Assembly (NCBI GenBank): GCA_964574325.1
Contig: CAZNMY010000019.1
Span: 1-64,000, forward strand
DNA from: CAMDPA01 sp964574325
Lineage (GTDB): Bacteria > Pseudomonadota > Alphaproteobacteria > Rhizobiales > Hyphomicrobiaceae
Length of the DNA: 64,000 nt
Direction: 5' to 3'
The position numbers were made by a program, and so were the translations under genes. The notes below the pieces were generated by a model. The model was not told the DNA's origin. It saw only the letters and a list, made by a program, of their open reading frames with translations, and did not search any database. Within the stretch, counting starts at the first letter, position 1. Every line of letters begins with the position of its first letter. Positions 1 through 8,563 of the stretch are shown piece by piece.

Positions 1-1
1 T

Positions 2-1120
2 TTCCCCGTGCCGAAGTGGCATCGCTTCGACGGAGGCCGCTACATCAACACGATGCAGGGCACCGTCACCAAGGACCCCGTCACCGGCCGCCTCAACGTC
101 GGCATGTACCGTGGCATGGTCGGCCAGAAACCGAACTCTCTCCCCGTCCTTTTGTGGCGTCCGCAGAACTGGGGCCTCGATTTCAAGAAGTACGCCGACA
201 AGCAGGAGGAAATGCCGGTCGCCTTCATCTACGGCTGGGAGCCTTCGCTGCCGTTCTGCGCGTCCTCGCCGATCCCGCCCGACGTCTCCGAATACGACGT
301 GATGGGCGCCTTGCGCGGCGCACCGGTCGAACTCGTCGACTGCGAAACCGTGCCGCTCAAGGTGCCCGCCTCCGCCGAGATCGTGATCGAAGGCTGGATC
401 TCGCCCGATCCTGCGACCTTCGAGATGGAAGGCCCGTTCGGCGAGTACACCGGATACTTCGGCGGCGACCAATCCATGAAACATACGGTGCGCGTCACCG
501 CGATCACCCACCGCAACGATCCGATCTTCCGCGGCACGCTCGAGGGCACCATGCCCAAGATGCTGAACGAGAACTCGATCATGTCCTCGGTGCAGCGCGC
601 CGCCCTCGCCTGGAACATACTGGAACGCTCCGGCGTGCCCGGCGTGACGGACGTGCATTGCCCGCCCGCCAACAACGGCACGACGCTCATCATCCAGTTG
701 AAGCAGACCTATCGCGGCCAGGCCAAGCAGGCCGCGTGCGCGATCTGGGGCTCGAATGCCGCGCATCTGCGCTACAAGAACATCTGGGTAGTGGACGAGG
801 ATATCGACATCCACGACTACGGCTCGCTCGACTGGGCTTTCGCCTACCGCGTCAACGCCGCCGAGGACGACATCGTCTTCTTCCCCGGCACGTTCGGCTC
901 CGCGCTCGATCCCTCGACCCGTCTCAAGTACCGCGACACCGCGATGTACGGCACGGGCAAATGGTGCCGCGTCCTGATCGACGCGACGATCAACCTCGAC
1001 TTCGAGCCGGAGGAAAACTACCAGGGCGACCGCTATCCCAAGATGGTCAAGCCCGAGCCCCAGGACGCCGCCCTCGTCGAAAGCCGCTGGGAAGAATACG
1101 GCTTCAAGCGGAAGAAATAG
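2..1120 (+). CDS. UbiD-family decarboxylase, 5' truncated by window edge
   Basis: The frame is open from the first bases of the window, so the true start lies upstream and about 373 codons are visible. UbiD enzymes are prenylated-FMN-dependent (de)carboxylases of aromatic and unsaturated acids. The family signature is present: an NVGMYR stretch with the cofactor-binding Arg near visible residue 37, and EGPFGEYTGY near 143-152, giving two acidic residues five apart as in the R-E-E catalytic triad. The C-terminus ends in a charged KRKK. A second UbiD paralogue follows 150 bp downstream on the same strand, so the two may be subunits or isoenzymes. No UbiX flavin prenyltransferase, which makes the cofactor, is in the window. 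Family assignment is firm; substrate unknown. Confidence 0.9.
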   Translation, partial: FPVPKWHRFDGGRYINTMQGTVTKDPVTGRLNVGMYRGMVGQKPNSLPVLLWRPQNWGLDFKKYADKQEEMPVAFIYGWEPSLPFCASSPIPPDVSEYDVMGALRGAPVELVDCETVPLKVPASAEIVIEGWISPDPATFEMEGPFGEYTGYFGGDQSMKHTVRVTAITHRNDPIFRGTLEGTMPKMLNENSIMSSVQRAALAWNILERSGVPGVTDVHCPPANNGTTLIIQLKQTYRGQAKQAACAIWGSNAAHLRYKNIWVVDEDIDIHDYGSLDWAFAYRVNAAEDDIVFFPGTFGSALDPSTRLKYRDTAMYGTGKWCRVLIDATINLDFEPEENYQGDRYPKMVKPEPQDAALVESRWEEYGFKRKK

Positions 1121-1145
1121 TCGCTTCCCGTAGTACGTCTCGATC

Positions 1146-1178
1146 GGGCCTCGCCGGCATTCGGCGGGGCCCTTTGCT
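1146..1178 (+). terminator. Rho-independent terminator or attenuator between the two ubiD genes
   Basis: GGGCC-T-CGCCG at 1146-1156 pairs with CGGCG-G-GGCCC at 1162-1172 around a short loop and is followed by TTTGCTT. It lies 26 bp after the stop codon of the first ubiD. The T-tract is short, so read-through into the second gene is plausible. Confidence 0.6.
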
Positions 1179-1270
1179 TGACAGACACCGGCATTGAATT
1201 CCAACTGACAGCCAATGGACCCAAGATCGAACGGGAGGCGCGGCGCGACGAGCCCCGCGGATGAACCACG

Positions 1271-2950
1271 ATGCCGAACGATGCAGCCCCCCCGGTTTCA
1301 GCCACCGGCACGTCGACTGCCAGCACCACCCCGCCAGCAGATCTGCAAGAACATCTCGCCCGCCTCGAAGCAGCCGGCCTCGTCGTCCGTATCGACAAGC
1401 CGATCAACAAGGACACCGAGCTGCATCCCCTCGTGCGTCTGCAATTCCTCGGCGGCATTCCCGAGGACGAGCGCAAGGCCTTCCTCTTCACCAACGTCGT
1501 CGATGCCAAGGGCCGCCGCTACGACATGCCGGTCCTTCTCGGCGCGCTGTCGGCTTCGCCACGCATCTACGCGATGGGCATGGCGCGCTCCGTCTCCGAG
1601 ATCGGCGACGCCTGGGTATCCGCGATCGCCAATCCGATACCGCCCAAACTTGTGAAGACCGGCCCCGCCCAGGATGTCGTTCTGACCGGCGACGCACTCG
1701 CCGCGGCCGGCGGCGTAGCGATGCTTCCCGTCCCCGTCTCCACGCCGGGCTTCGACAGCGCGCCGTATCTGACGGCGACGCTCTGCATCACCAAGGATCC
1801 CGAGACCGGCGTCCAGAATATCGGCATGTATCGCGCGGCCCTGAAATCCAAGGACCGGTTGGCCGTGCGCATGGTCGCCCGCGCAGGAGGTGCCGGCGGC
1901 TACCTCCATTGGCTCAAGTATCGCGAAATGGGAAAGCCGATGCCGATCGCGATCGTGCTCGGCGGAGCCCCCTCCGTCGTCTACACCTCGCCGCAGAAGC
2001 TCGCCGTCGATCTCGATGAGCTGGCCGTGGCCGGCGCCATCACCGGCAAGGCGATCGAAACACTGAAGTGCAGGACGATCGATCTCGTCGTCCCCGCCCA
2101 TTCCGAAATCGTCATCGAAGGCGAGATCGACACTTCCGTTCTCGAGCCCGAAGCCCCGTTCGGCGAAAGCAACGGCTATGTCGCGCTCGAAGCCTTCAAC
2201 ATGCCGATGAAGGTCACCGCGATCACGCATCGCAAGAAGCCCATCTTCAACGCGATCATCAGCCAGGTCACGCCGTCGGAATCGAGCGTCATCAAGAAGG
2301 TCGCCTACGAGCCGCTGTTTCTCGCCCACCTGCAGAAGACGATGTCGATCAAGGGCGCGCGCAAGGTCGTCCTGCATGAACCGCTGACCAACCTGCGTCC
2401 CGTGGTCTTCGTCCAATACGCCTACGGCACGCCGCGCGCGGAAGTCTGGCGCGGCATGTCCGGCGTGTCCTCGTTCATGGCCGGCGTCGGCAAGATCGTG
2501 ATCGCGGTCAGCGACGACATCGACCCTTCCAGCGTCGACGCGGTGCTGTGGTCGATGGCCTACCGCTGCAACGCGACCGACGACGTCCATGTCGGACCGT
2601 GGCGCGGCGGCGGCCAGGGCAGCCAGTATGCGGTCCCCGAAGGCGGCGCCCGCAGCATGGAGTCGACCCTGATGATCGACGCGACCCGCAAGCGCGTCAT
2701 GCCGCCGCTCGCCCTCCCCGCCCGCCAGCACATGGAGCGCGCCCAGGAACTCTGGTCCGAGCTCGGCCTGCCGCCGCTCAAACTCTCCTCGCCCTGGCAC
2801 GGCTACACCCTCGGCGATTGGACCGACACCTGGGAGCGCTTCGCCCAGCGCACGGTCGCCGGCGACTGGGAGGCCAACGGCGAGGAAACCCTGAAGCGCC
2901 AGCGCGGCGGCCTCGAACCGGAAACGTCCGTCAAGAAGGTCGAGAGGTAG
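1271..2950 (+). CDS. UbiD-family decarboxylase (559 aa)
   Basis: Full-length UbiD-family prFMN-dependent decarboxylase. The Pro/Thr/Ala-rich first 24 residues are probably disordered. The fold then carries QNIGMYR with the cofactor Arg near residue 188 and EPEAPFGESNGY with Glu near 294 and 299, the expected spacing of the catalytic acids. It differs clearly from the preceding UbiD (EAPFGESNGY versus EGPFGEYTGY, and a long C-terminal WHGYTLGDWTDTW region), so it is a paralogue rather than a recent duplicate. It starts at ATG 1271. Both genes probably act on the same or successive carboxylated intermediates; aromatic or unsaturated acids are typical of the family, but the substrate cannot be read from sequence. 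Confidence 0.92.
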   Translation: MPNDAAPPVSATGTSTASTTPPADLQEHLARLEAAGLVVRIDKPINKDTELHPLVRLQFLGGIPEDERKAFLFTNVVDAKGRRYDMPVLLGALSASPRIYAMGMARSVSEIGDAWVSAIANPIPPKLVKTGPAQDVVLTGDALAAAGGVAMLPVPVSTPGFDSAPYLTATLCITKDPETGVQNIGMYRAALKSKDRLAVRMVARAGGAGGYLHWLKYREMGKPMPIAIVLGGAPSVVYTSPQKLAVDLDELAVAGAITGKAIETLKCRTIDLVVPAHSEIVIEGEIDTSVLEPEAPFGESNGYVALEAFNMPMKVTAITHRKKPIFNAIISQVTPSESSVIKKVAYEPLFLAHLQKTMSIKGARKVVLHEPLTNLRPVVFVQYAYGTPRAEVWRGMSGVSSFMAGVGKIVIAVSDDIDPSSVDAVLWSMAYRCNATDDVHVGPWRGGGQGSQYAVPEGGARSMESTLMIDATRKRVMPPLALPARQHMERAQELWSELGLPPLKLSSPWHGYTLGDWTDTWERFAQRTVAGDWEANGEETLKRQRGGLEPETSVKKVER

Positions 2951-3216
2951 CCCCACTCGGCACCCTCAGATTACATAAAAGGCTGGATGTTGACGCGCCG
3001 GAATTATGCCCGCCCCGCCGTTCTCCAGAAGTGCCGTCTCGCGGAGGCATGAGACGGCCGGCTGCCCGTTTCATGCCATCCACTCCCCGCCAGCCCAATT
3101 GACACCACTTAACCGTGCCACAAGCGCACCATCTCGATCAATCGGTTGTCATTTCGGATAGCAGCGGTAGGCGGCTAGGATAATCGGCCGCATCACCACA
3201 ACTCTGCAGGTCCTCG

Positions 3217-4599
3217 GTGTCCAAACTCCTGAAATGGCTGATCGGCCTGGTTCTCGTCGCAGGAATCGGCACGACCGGCTATCGGCTCGTCGTCCCCCCC
3301 GGCGAGACCACAGCCGGGGCCCGCCCCAGCGGCAAGGGCGAGTCGAGGAGCAAAGGCGGCGCCCGTCGCGGTGAAACCGTGCCGGTTCTGGCGGCCGCCG
3401 CAGCAACCGCCGACGTCCCGATCTATCTCGATGGCCTCGGGACCGCCCGAGCGCTCAACACGGTCACCGTGCAGCCCCAGGTCGATGGCCGCCTGCTCAG
3501 CGTCGGCTTCAAGGAAGGCCAGAACGTGAAGCGAGGCGACGTGATCGCCCGGATCGACCCCGCCATCTATCAGGCCCAACTGGATCAGGCCCTGGCCAAG
3601 AAAGCCCAGGACGAAGCCCAGCTCGCCGACGCCCGCCTCGAGCTATCCCGCGTCTCCAAAGTCGGCCCCATCGCGACCCTGCAGAAGGCTGTCGACACCG
3701 CGCGTGCCAAGGTCGCCCAGTTCGAAGCACTCGTGGCTGCCGATCAGGCCGCCATCGACCTCGCCAGGACTCAGCTGAGCTACACGACCATAACCGCGCC
3801 GATCGACGGCCACACGGGCATCCGGATGGTCGACGAAGGCAACATCGTCCGCGCAGGCTCCACCGTCGGCATCGTCGTCATCACGCAAGTGCAGCCGATC
3901 GCGGTCCTCTTCAACCTGCCCCAGCAGCAGCTCGCCCGCGTCAACGCCGCCATTCTCGCCGCAACGCCCAAAGGCGGGCTCACCGCCGAAGCCATGGCCC
4001 CCGACGGCCGCACCATCGTCGATCGAGGCGTCCTGCGCGTCGTCGACAATCAGGTCGATCAGACCACGGGCACGATCCGCCTCAAGGCCGAGTTCCCGAA
4101 CACGACGCTTTCGCTGTGGCCGGGACAGTTCGTCAATATCCGCATCGAAGTCGAAAACCTCCGCGGCGCGACGATCGTTCCGACCGCCTCTGTCCAGCAG
4201 GGCCCGAACGGAGCCTTCGTCTACGTCGTCTCGGCTGATGACACCGCGACAGTGCGGCCGATCAGGATCGCAACCCAGGACGAGCGGATCACGACCATCG
4301 CCGAGGGCGTGAAGTCCGGTGACCGGATCGTCACATCGAGCTTCTCCCGCCTGCGCAACGACACCGCCGTCTCCGTCACGTTGCAACCGATCCCGGGCCC
4401 CGGCGAAACCGGCGCGACTTCCAGGACCGGCCCACTCGAGCCCGTACCGACCGAGAGCCGCCGTGAACGCGGCGAAGGAAAGCGGGGCGAAGGCAGACGC
4501 GGCAAGCGCCCCGACGAGTCCGGCGCCCCGTCCCCGAACGCCGGAACCTCCGGCAAGGGCGCCGCCGAGAACGGGGCGAAGGGCGCAGTTTCCCAATGA
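3217..4599 (+). CDS. RND efflux periplasmic adaptor subunit (MdtA/AcrA type)
   Basis: Membrane-fusion protein linking an inner-membrane RND pump to an outer-membrane channel. It starts at GTG 3217 with a GCAGG ribosome site upstream. Residues 1-25 form an N-terminal membrane anchor. The lipoyl/barrel-sandwich core reads TVTVQPQVDGRLLSVGFKEGQ, a coiled-coil hairpin rich in Gln/Ala covers about residues 105-190, and a beta-barrel follows. The last 60 or so residues are a Glu/Arg/Gly-rich tail absent from most family members and probably disordered. The stop overlaps the start of the pump gene by 4 bp, indicating translational coupling. No TolC-like gene is nearby, so an outer-membrane partner must be encoded elsewhere. 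Confidence 0.93.
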   Translation: MSKLLKWLIGLVLVAGIGTTGYRLVVPPGETTAGARPSGKGESRSKGGARRGETVPVLAAAAATADVPIYLDGLGTARALNTVTVQPQVDGRLLSVGFKEGQNVKRGDVIARIDPAIYQAQLDQALAKKAQDEAQLADARLELSRVSKVGPIATLQKAVDTARAKVAQFEALVAADQAAIDLARTQLSYTTITAPIDGHTGIRMVDEGNIVRAGSTVGIVVITQVQPIAVLFNLPQQQLARVNAAILAATPKGGLTAEAMAPDGRTIVDRGVLRVVDNQVDQTTGTIRLKAEFPNTTLSLWPGQFVNIRIEVENLRGATIVPTASVQQGPNGAFVYVVSADDTATVRPIRIATQDERITTIAEGVKSGDRIVTSSFSRLRNDTAVSVTLQPIPGPGETGATSRTGPLEPVPTESRRERGEGKRGEGRRGKRPDESGAPSPNAGTSGKGAAENGAKGAVSQ

Positions 4600-7500
4600 A
4601 CGTATCCGCGCCCAGCATCTTCCGCCCGATCGCAACCGCCCTTCTTGCGCTGGCCGTGACCCTGTCCGGCATCCTCGGGTATTGGTGGTTGCCGGTTTCT
4701 TCGCTGCCTCAGGTCGACTTCCCGACCATCCAGGTCACCACGCAGTTGCCCGGCGCCAATCCCGATACGATGGCGAATCTCGTCGCAGCGCCGCTCGAGC
4801 GCCAGCTCGGCCAGATCCCGTCGCTCCAGTTGATGACCTCGTCGTCGTCGTTCGGCATTACCCAGATTACGCTGCAGTTCGATCTGTTGCGCGACATCGA
4901 CGCCGCCTCTCAGGATGTGCAGTCCGCCATAAATGCGGCCTCGTCGACGCTGCCGCGCAATCTCCCCTACCCGCCGACCTACGCGAAGGTGAACCCTGCC
5001 GATGCCCCGATCGCGACCGTCGCGCTCAAATCTTCGACCCGCACGCTGCGCGAGCTGAGCGATCTCGCCGACACCCTCGTTGCCCAGCGCCTGAGCGCCA
5101 TCGGCGGCGTCGGCCACGTCTCCGTGCAAGGCGGTATCCGGCCGGCGGTCCGCATCCAGGCCGATCTCTCCCGCCTCGCCAACGCCAACCTGGGCCTCGA
5201 AGACATCCGCACCGCCATCACCGCCGCAAACGTGAGCGGCCCGCGCGGCTCGCTCGATGGTCCGACGCAGTCCTACACCATTTCCGCCAACGACCAGTTG
5301 GCCGCCGCCGAAGCCTACCGCGACCTGATCATCGCCTACCGCGGCGGCAACCCGGTCCTGTTGCGCCATGTCGCCAACGTCGTCGACGGCCTCGTCAACG
5401 ACCGCGTCGGCGCCTGGTACAAGGGGCAGCCCGCCGTCATCATCGACATCCAGCGCCAGCCCGGCGCCAACGTGATCGACACCGTTCGCAGCATCCGCGC
5501 CGAGTTGCCCCGCCTGTCGCGCACGCTCCCCACCGGCGCCGATCTCCAGCTCGTGCACGACCGCACCGGCACCATCCGGGCCTCGATCGACGAGGTCCAG
5601 CTCACCCTCGTCATCAGCGTCGTTCTCGTCATTCTGGTGGTGCTCTTCTTCCTGCGCTCGATCACCGCGACGATCATCGCCGGCGTCGCGCTGCCGGTAT
5701 CCCTCATCGCTGCTTTCGCCGTCATGTGGCTGTCCGGCTTCAGCCTCGACAACCTTTCGCTGATGGCTCTGACCATCAGTGCCGGCTTCGTCGTCGACGA
5801 TGTCATCGTCATGGTCGAGAACATCCATCGCCACATCGAAAAAGGCCAATCGCCCTACCGGGCCGCCCTCGCAGGATCGAAGGAGATCGGCTTCACCGTC
5901 ATCTCGCTGACGCTGTCCTTGATCGCCGTATTCATCCCGTTGCTGTTCATGGGTGGCCTCGTCGGCCGCATGTTCCGGGAGTTCGCGCTGACGCTCACCA
6001 TCGCCGTCGTGGTCTCGGCCGTCGTCTCCCTGACGCTGACGCCGATGATGTGCTCCCGGCTCCTGAAGCCCCGTCGCGAGCCCGAGCCGACCCGCGGGTC
6101 GCGCTTCGAAGCCGTGCAGGAACTGTTCGACCGCAGCGTTGCGGCGTATCGCCGGTCTCTCGAATGGGTCGTCGACCGCGAGCGGCTCACGTTGGCGGTC
6201 ACCGGCCTCACCATCGCTGTGACGGTCTGGCTCTACATCGTCGTGCCCAAGGGCTTCCTGCCGTTACAGGACACGAGCCTTCTCACCGCCGTCCTCGAAG
6301 CACACCCCGAAGCCTCCTTCGTCGAGATGCGCAAGCAGCAGGCCGACGCCGCCGCCGTCATCTCGAAAGATCCCGCCGTCACCGGTGTCGTGTCCGTGAT
6401 CGGCGTCAGTCCGCTCAATCCGACGCCGAACGCCGGCCGCCTCGCTGTCACGCTGCACCCGGTCGGCCAGCGCGACCGTATCGAGACCGTGATCGCCCGC
6501 CTCCGCGCAGCCCTCGCCGATATTCCCGGCGCCGTCGTCTACATCCAGCCGGTGCAGGACGTACAGGTCTCGACCCGCCCGAGCCGGGCGCTCTACCAGT
6601 ACACGCTCGTCGGCGCCGATCAGGCCGAGGTGATCGGCTGGAGCCGCAAGCTGCTGGCCGAGATATCCGCCGATCCCCGCCTGTCCGACGTGGCGAGCGA
6701 AGCGCAGGAAGGCGGTCTCCGCGCCTTCGTCAACGTCGACCGTGCCGCGGCCGGCCGCCTCGGCGTCTCGATGCAGTCGATCGGCGACACCCTCAACAGC
6801 GCCTTCGGCCAGCGTCAGATCTCCACGATCTACGCCCAGTCGAACCAGTATCGCGTCGTGCTCGAAGCCGATCCTCGCTACCAGACCGACCCGTCCGCGC
6901 TCGCCAAGGTCTACATCCCATCGGGCACCGGCCAGCAGATCCCGTTGGGCTCGATCGCGACAGTCGAACGCCAGACCGCGCCCCTCGTGGTCCAGCGCCA
7001 GGGCCAGTTTCCCTCGGTGACGCTGAGCTTCAACATCGCGAGCGGCCAGTCCCTCGGCGCCGCCGTAATCGCCATCAACGAAGCGACCCGGCGCATAGAC
7101 ATGCCCTCGTCCGTCACCGGCACCTTCACCGGCGACACCGCCGAGTTCGAGCGCGCCCTGTCGGGACAGCCGTGGCTGATCCTTGCCGCCATCATCACGA
7201 TCTACATCGTTCTCGGCGTGCTCTACGAGAGCCTGATCCATCCCGTGACCATCCTTTCCACTCTGCCGTCGGCCGGCATCGGTGGACTGATCGCACTGAT
7301 GCTGTGCGGCCTCGACCTGTCGCTGGTCGCGCTGATCGGCATCATCCTGTTGATGGGCATCGTGAAGAAGAACGCGATCATGATGATCGACTTCGCGCTA
7401 GAAGCCGAACGCCAGCACGGCAAGACGCCGCGCGAAGCGATCCTGGAAGCGGCCCACCTGCGCTTCCGCCCGATCATGATGACGACGCTTGCAGCCCTCC

Positions 7501-7781
7501 TCGGCGCGCTGCCGTTGGCCTTGTCGCACGGCAGCGGCTCCGAGCTACGCATTCCGCTCGGCGTCACGATTATCGGTGGACTGCTGTTGAGCCAGTTGCT
7601 GACGCTGTACACGACCCCGGTCGTCTATCTCACGATGGATCGGCTCTCCCGCCGCCTGATCGCCTGGCGCAACCGCGCACAACCCGGAACGGATGTTTTG
7701 CCCGCCGGCCCGATCACGCCCGACGTCCCCGCTGACGGCCGATTGGCCCGCATCCCGCCTCACCGCAGCGCAGCCGAGTAG
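4596..7781 (+). CDS. RND efflux transporter permease (MdtB/MdtC type, 1061 aa)
   Basis: Proton-driven inner-membrane RND pump. Its length matches the family. The N-terminus FRPIATALLALAVTLSGILGYWWLPVSSLPQVDFPTI is the first transmembrane helix followed by the hallmark PxVDFPTI segment. Two large periplasmic loops alternate with two helix bundles. The first bundle contains GFVVDDVIVMVENIHRH with the acidic pair used in proton relay, and the second contains GIVKKNAIMMIDFALEAER. The start ATG overlaps the adaptor stop by 4 bp. Together with the adaptor it forms a two-gene efflux operon. Closest in pattern to MdtB/C multidrug pumps; the exported compounds are unknown. Confidence 0.94.
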   Translation: MNVSAPSIFRPIATALLALAVTLSGILGYWWLPVSSLPQVDFPTIQVTTQLPGANPDTMANLVAAPLERQLGQIPSLQLMTSSSSFGITQITLQFDLLRDIDAASQDVQSAINAASSTLPRNLPYPPTYAKVNPADAPIATVALKSSTRTLRELSDLADTLVAQRLSAIGGVGHVSVQGGIRPAVRIQADLSRLANANLGLEDIRTAITAANVSGPRGSLDGPTQSYTISANDQLAAAEAYRDLIIAYRGGNPVLLRHVANVVDGLVNDRVGAWYKGQPAVIIDIQRQPGANVIDTVRSIRAELPRLSRTLPTGADLQLVHDRTGTIRASIDEVQLTLVISVVLVILVVLFFLRSITATIIAGVALPVSLIAAFAVMWLSGFSLDNLSLMALTISAGFVVDDVIVMVENIHRHIEKGQSPYRAALAGSKEIGFTVISLTLSLIAVFIPLLFMGGLVGRMFREFALTLTIAVVVSAVVSLTLTPMMCSRLLKPRREPEPTRGSRFEAVQELFDRSVAAYRRSLEWVVDRERLTLAVTGLTIAVTVWLYIVVPKGFLPLQDTSLLTAVLEAHPEASFVEMRKQQADAAAVISKDPAVTGVVSVIGVSPLNPTPNAGRLAVTLHPVGQRDRIETVIARLRAALADIPGAVVYIQPVQDVQVSTRPSRALYQYTLVGADQAEVIGWSRKLLAEISADPRLSDVASEAQEGGLRAFVNVDRAAAGRLGVSMQSIGDTLNSAFGQRQISTIYAQSNQYRVVLEADPRYQTDPSALAKVYIPSGTGQQIPLGSIATVERQTAPLVVQRQGQFPSVTLSFNIASGQSLGAAVIAINEATRRIDMPSSVTGTFTGDTAEFERALSGQPWLILAAIITIYIVLGVLYESLIHPVTILSTLPSAGIGGLIALMLCGLDLSLVALIGIILLMGIVKKNAIMMIDFALEAERQHGKTPREAILEAAHLRFRPIMMTTLAALLGALPLALSHGSGSELRIPLGVTIIGGLLLSQLLTLYTTPVVYLTMDRLSRRLIAWRNRAQPGTDVLPAGPITPDVPADGRLARIPPHRSAAE

Positions 7782-7800
7782 GAGACTTCCGCACGAAGAC

Positions 7801-7833
7801 AAAAAAACGCGCCCCCGACGTATCGGGAGCGCG
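7801..7833 (-). terminator. Rho-independent terminator downstream of sciP
   Basis: Read on the minus strand, CGCGC..CCCGA (plus 7823-7833) pairs with the complementary arm at 7808-7818 around a 4-nt loop and is followed by seven U residues (A7 at 7801-7807 on plus). It terminates leftward transcription of sciP and also protects the 3' end of the convergent efflux operon. Confidence 0.8.
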
Positions 7834-7853
7834 GCGGAATTCTTCACTGCAAC

Positions 7854-7879
7854 GGACGCACGCGAGTGCTGGTGCGTCC
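7854..7879 (-). other. Second hairpin at the sciP 3' end
   Basis: GGACGCAC (7854-7861) and GTGCGTCC (7872-7879) form a perfect 8-bp inverted repeat just beyond the sciP stop codon and upstream of the U-tract terminator. It probably stabilises the mRNA 3' end or assists termination. Confidence 0.45.
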
Positions 7880-7887
7880 CCGCCGTT

Positions 7888-8172
7888 CTACTCGTCGCGG
7901 CGGTATTCCTGGATCCGCGTAGCTCGAAGCCCCGGCAGGCCGTGCTGGTCGATCGAGCGCTGCCAGCTCAGAAACTCGTCCACGGTGAGCTTGTAGCGCT
8001 CGCAAGCCTCTTCGAGGCTCAGCAATCCGCCACGCACCGCTGCGACGACCTCTGCCTTCCGGCGGATCACCCAGCGCTTGGTATCGCTCGGCGGCAGATC
8101 CGCTATCGTCAGCGGACTCCCGTCGGGACCCATCACATATCGCACGCGAGACCTGAAGCTTTGATCGGTCAT
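7888..8172 (-). CDS. sciP: SciP-like CtrA inhibitor (DUF1153)
   Basis: Small helix-turn-helix protein of 94 residues. In Caulobacter SciP binds CtrA and blocks its activation of target promoters during the swarmer phase. The conserved core is unmistakable: YVMGPDGSPLTIADLPP near residues 12-28, RWVIRRKAEVVAAVRGGLLS near 33-52, then EEACERYKLTVDEFLSWQRS, which is the HTH. The length is typical. It starts at ATG 8172. It stands alone, convergent with the efflux operon and divergent from mnmA. The upstream region carries TTAA-N7-TTAA-like CtrA boxes, consistent with the known CtrA-SciP feedback. This protein marks the organism as an alphaproteobacterium. Confidence 0.93.
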   Translation of the reverse strand: MTDQSFRSRVRYVMGPDGSPLTIADLPPSDTKRWVIRRKAEVVAAVRGGLLSLEEACERYKLTVDEFLSWQRSIDQHGLPGLRATRIQEYRRDE

Positions 8173-8222
8173 GACACTCTGAACACGATTTCTGACCAGA
8201 CACGGACCTTAGCTCAATGAGA

Positions 8223-8237
8223 TTAAAGTCACTCTAA
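8223..8237. promoter_or_regulatory. Candidate CtrA box upstream of sciP
   Basis: TTAA-AGTCACT-CTAA matches the CtrA consensus TTAA-N7-TTAA at seven of eight positions. It is centred about 58 bp before the sciP start codon, a position fitting promoter control. CtrA regulation of sciP is known in Caulobacter; binding here is inferred. Confidence 0.5.
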
Positions 8238-8291
8238 GGGCCGAGGTAAACATACCATGAGCCTACGCTCCAAAGCACTACAGCGACCACC

Positions 8292-8306
8292 TTAACCTTT
8301 ATTTTA
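8292..8306. promoter_or_regulatory. Second CtrA-like box in the sciP-mnmA intergenic region
   Basis: TTAA-CCTTTAT-TTTA matches the CtrA consensus at seven of eight positions and sits in the AT-rich core of the 391-bp sciP-mnmA gap. An AT-rich run (8288-8345) also contains probable promoter elements. The rest of the gap up to 8563 shows no gene. Confidence 0.4.
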
Positions 8307-8563
8307 TTGTTTATCAACAGTGAGTTTCAAATAGATGCTCAGAATTGATGTGCAATCATGCAGCAAGCCGCCGATTTGACCCGTCTCGATTGAAAGATCC
8401 GATGAGGCGGCCGGAGATCTGCCGGTGTTTTGCTTCGAGCACCCGGTTGGTGCTAGACAGCCGCACGCCTCGCGCCCATCTGCCCGGAGCGGTTCTCCGC
8501 GCCGACCAGCGCCCTGACCGCACGCCGACCGGCGCAACCATGTTCGACCGGATTTGAGCTGAA

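Noticed and set aside
1298..2956. Long antisense frame (552 codons) opposite the second ubiD gene
   Set aside because: It is the complement of a clear UbiD gene, with composition typical of GC-rich antisense frames and no family features.
4319..7735. Very long second frame (over 1100 codons) on the plus strand across the RND pump
   Set aside because: Arg/Pro/His-rich translation without recognisable domains; the overlapping frame encodes a complete RND permease.
8311..8319. DnaA box TTATCAACA near sciP
   Set aside because: A single one-mismatch copy with no cluster; not evidence of an origin.
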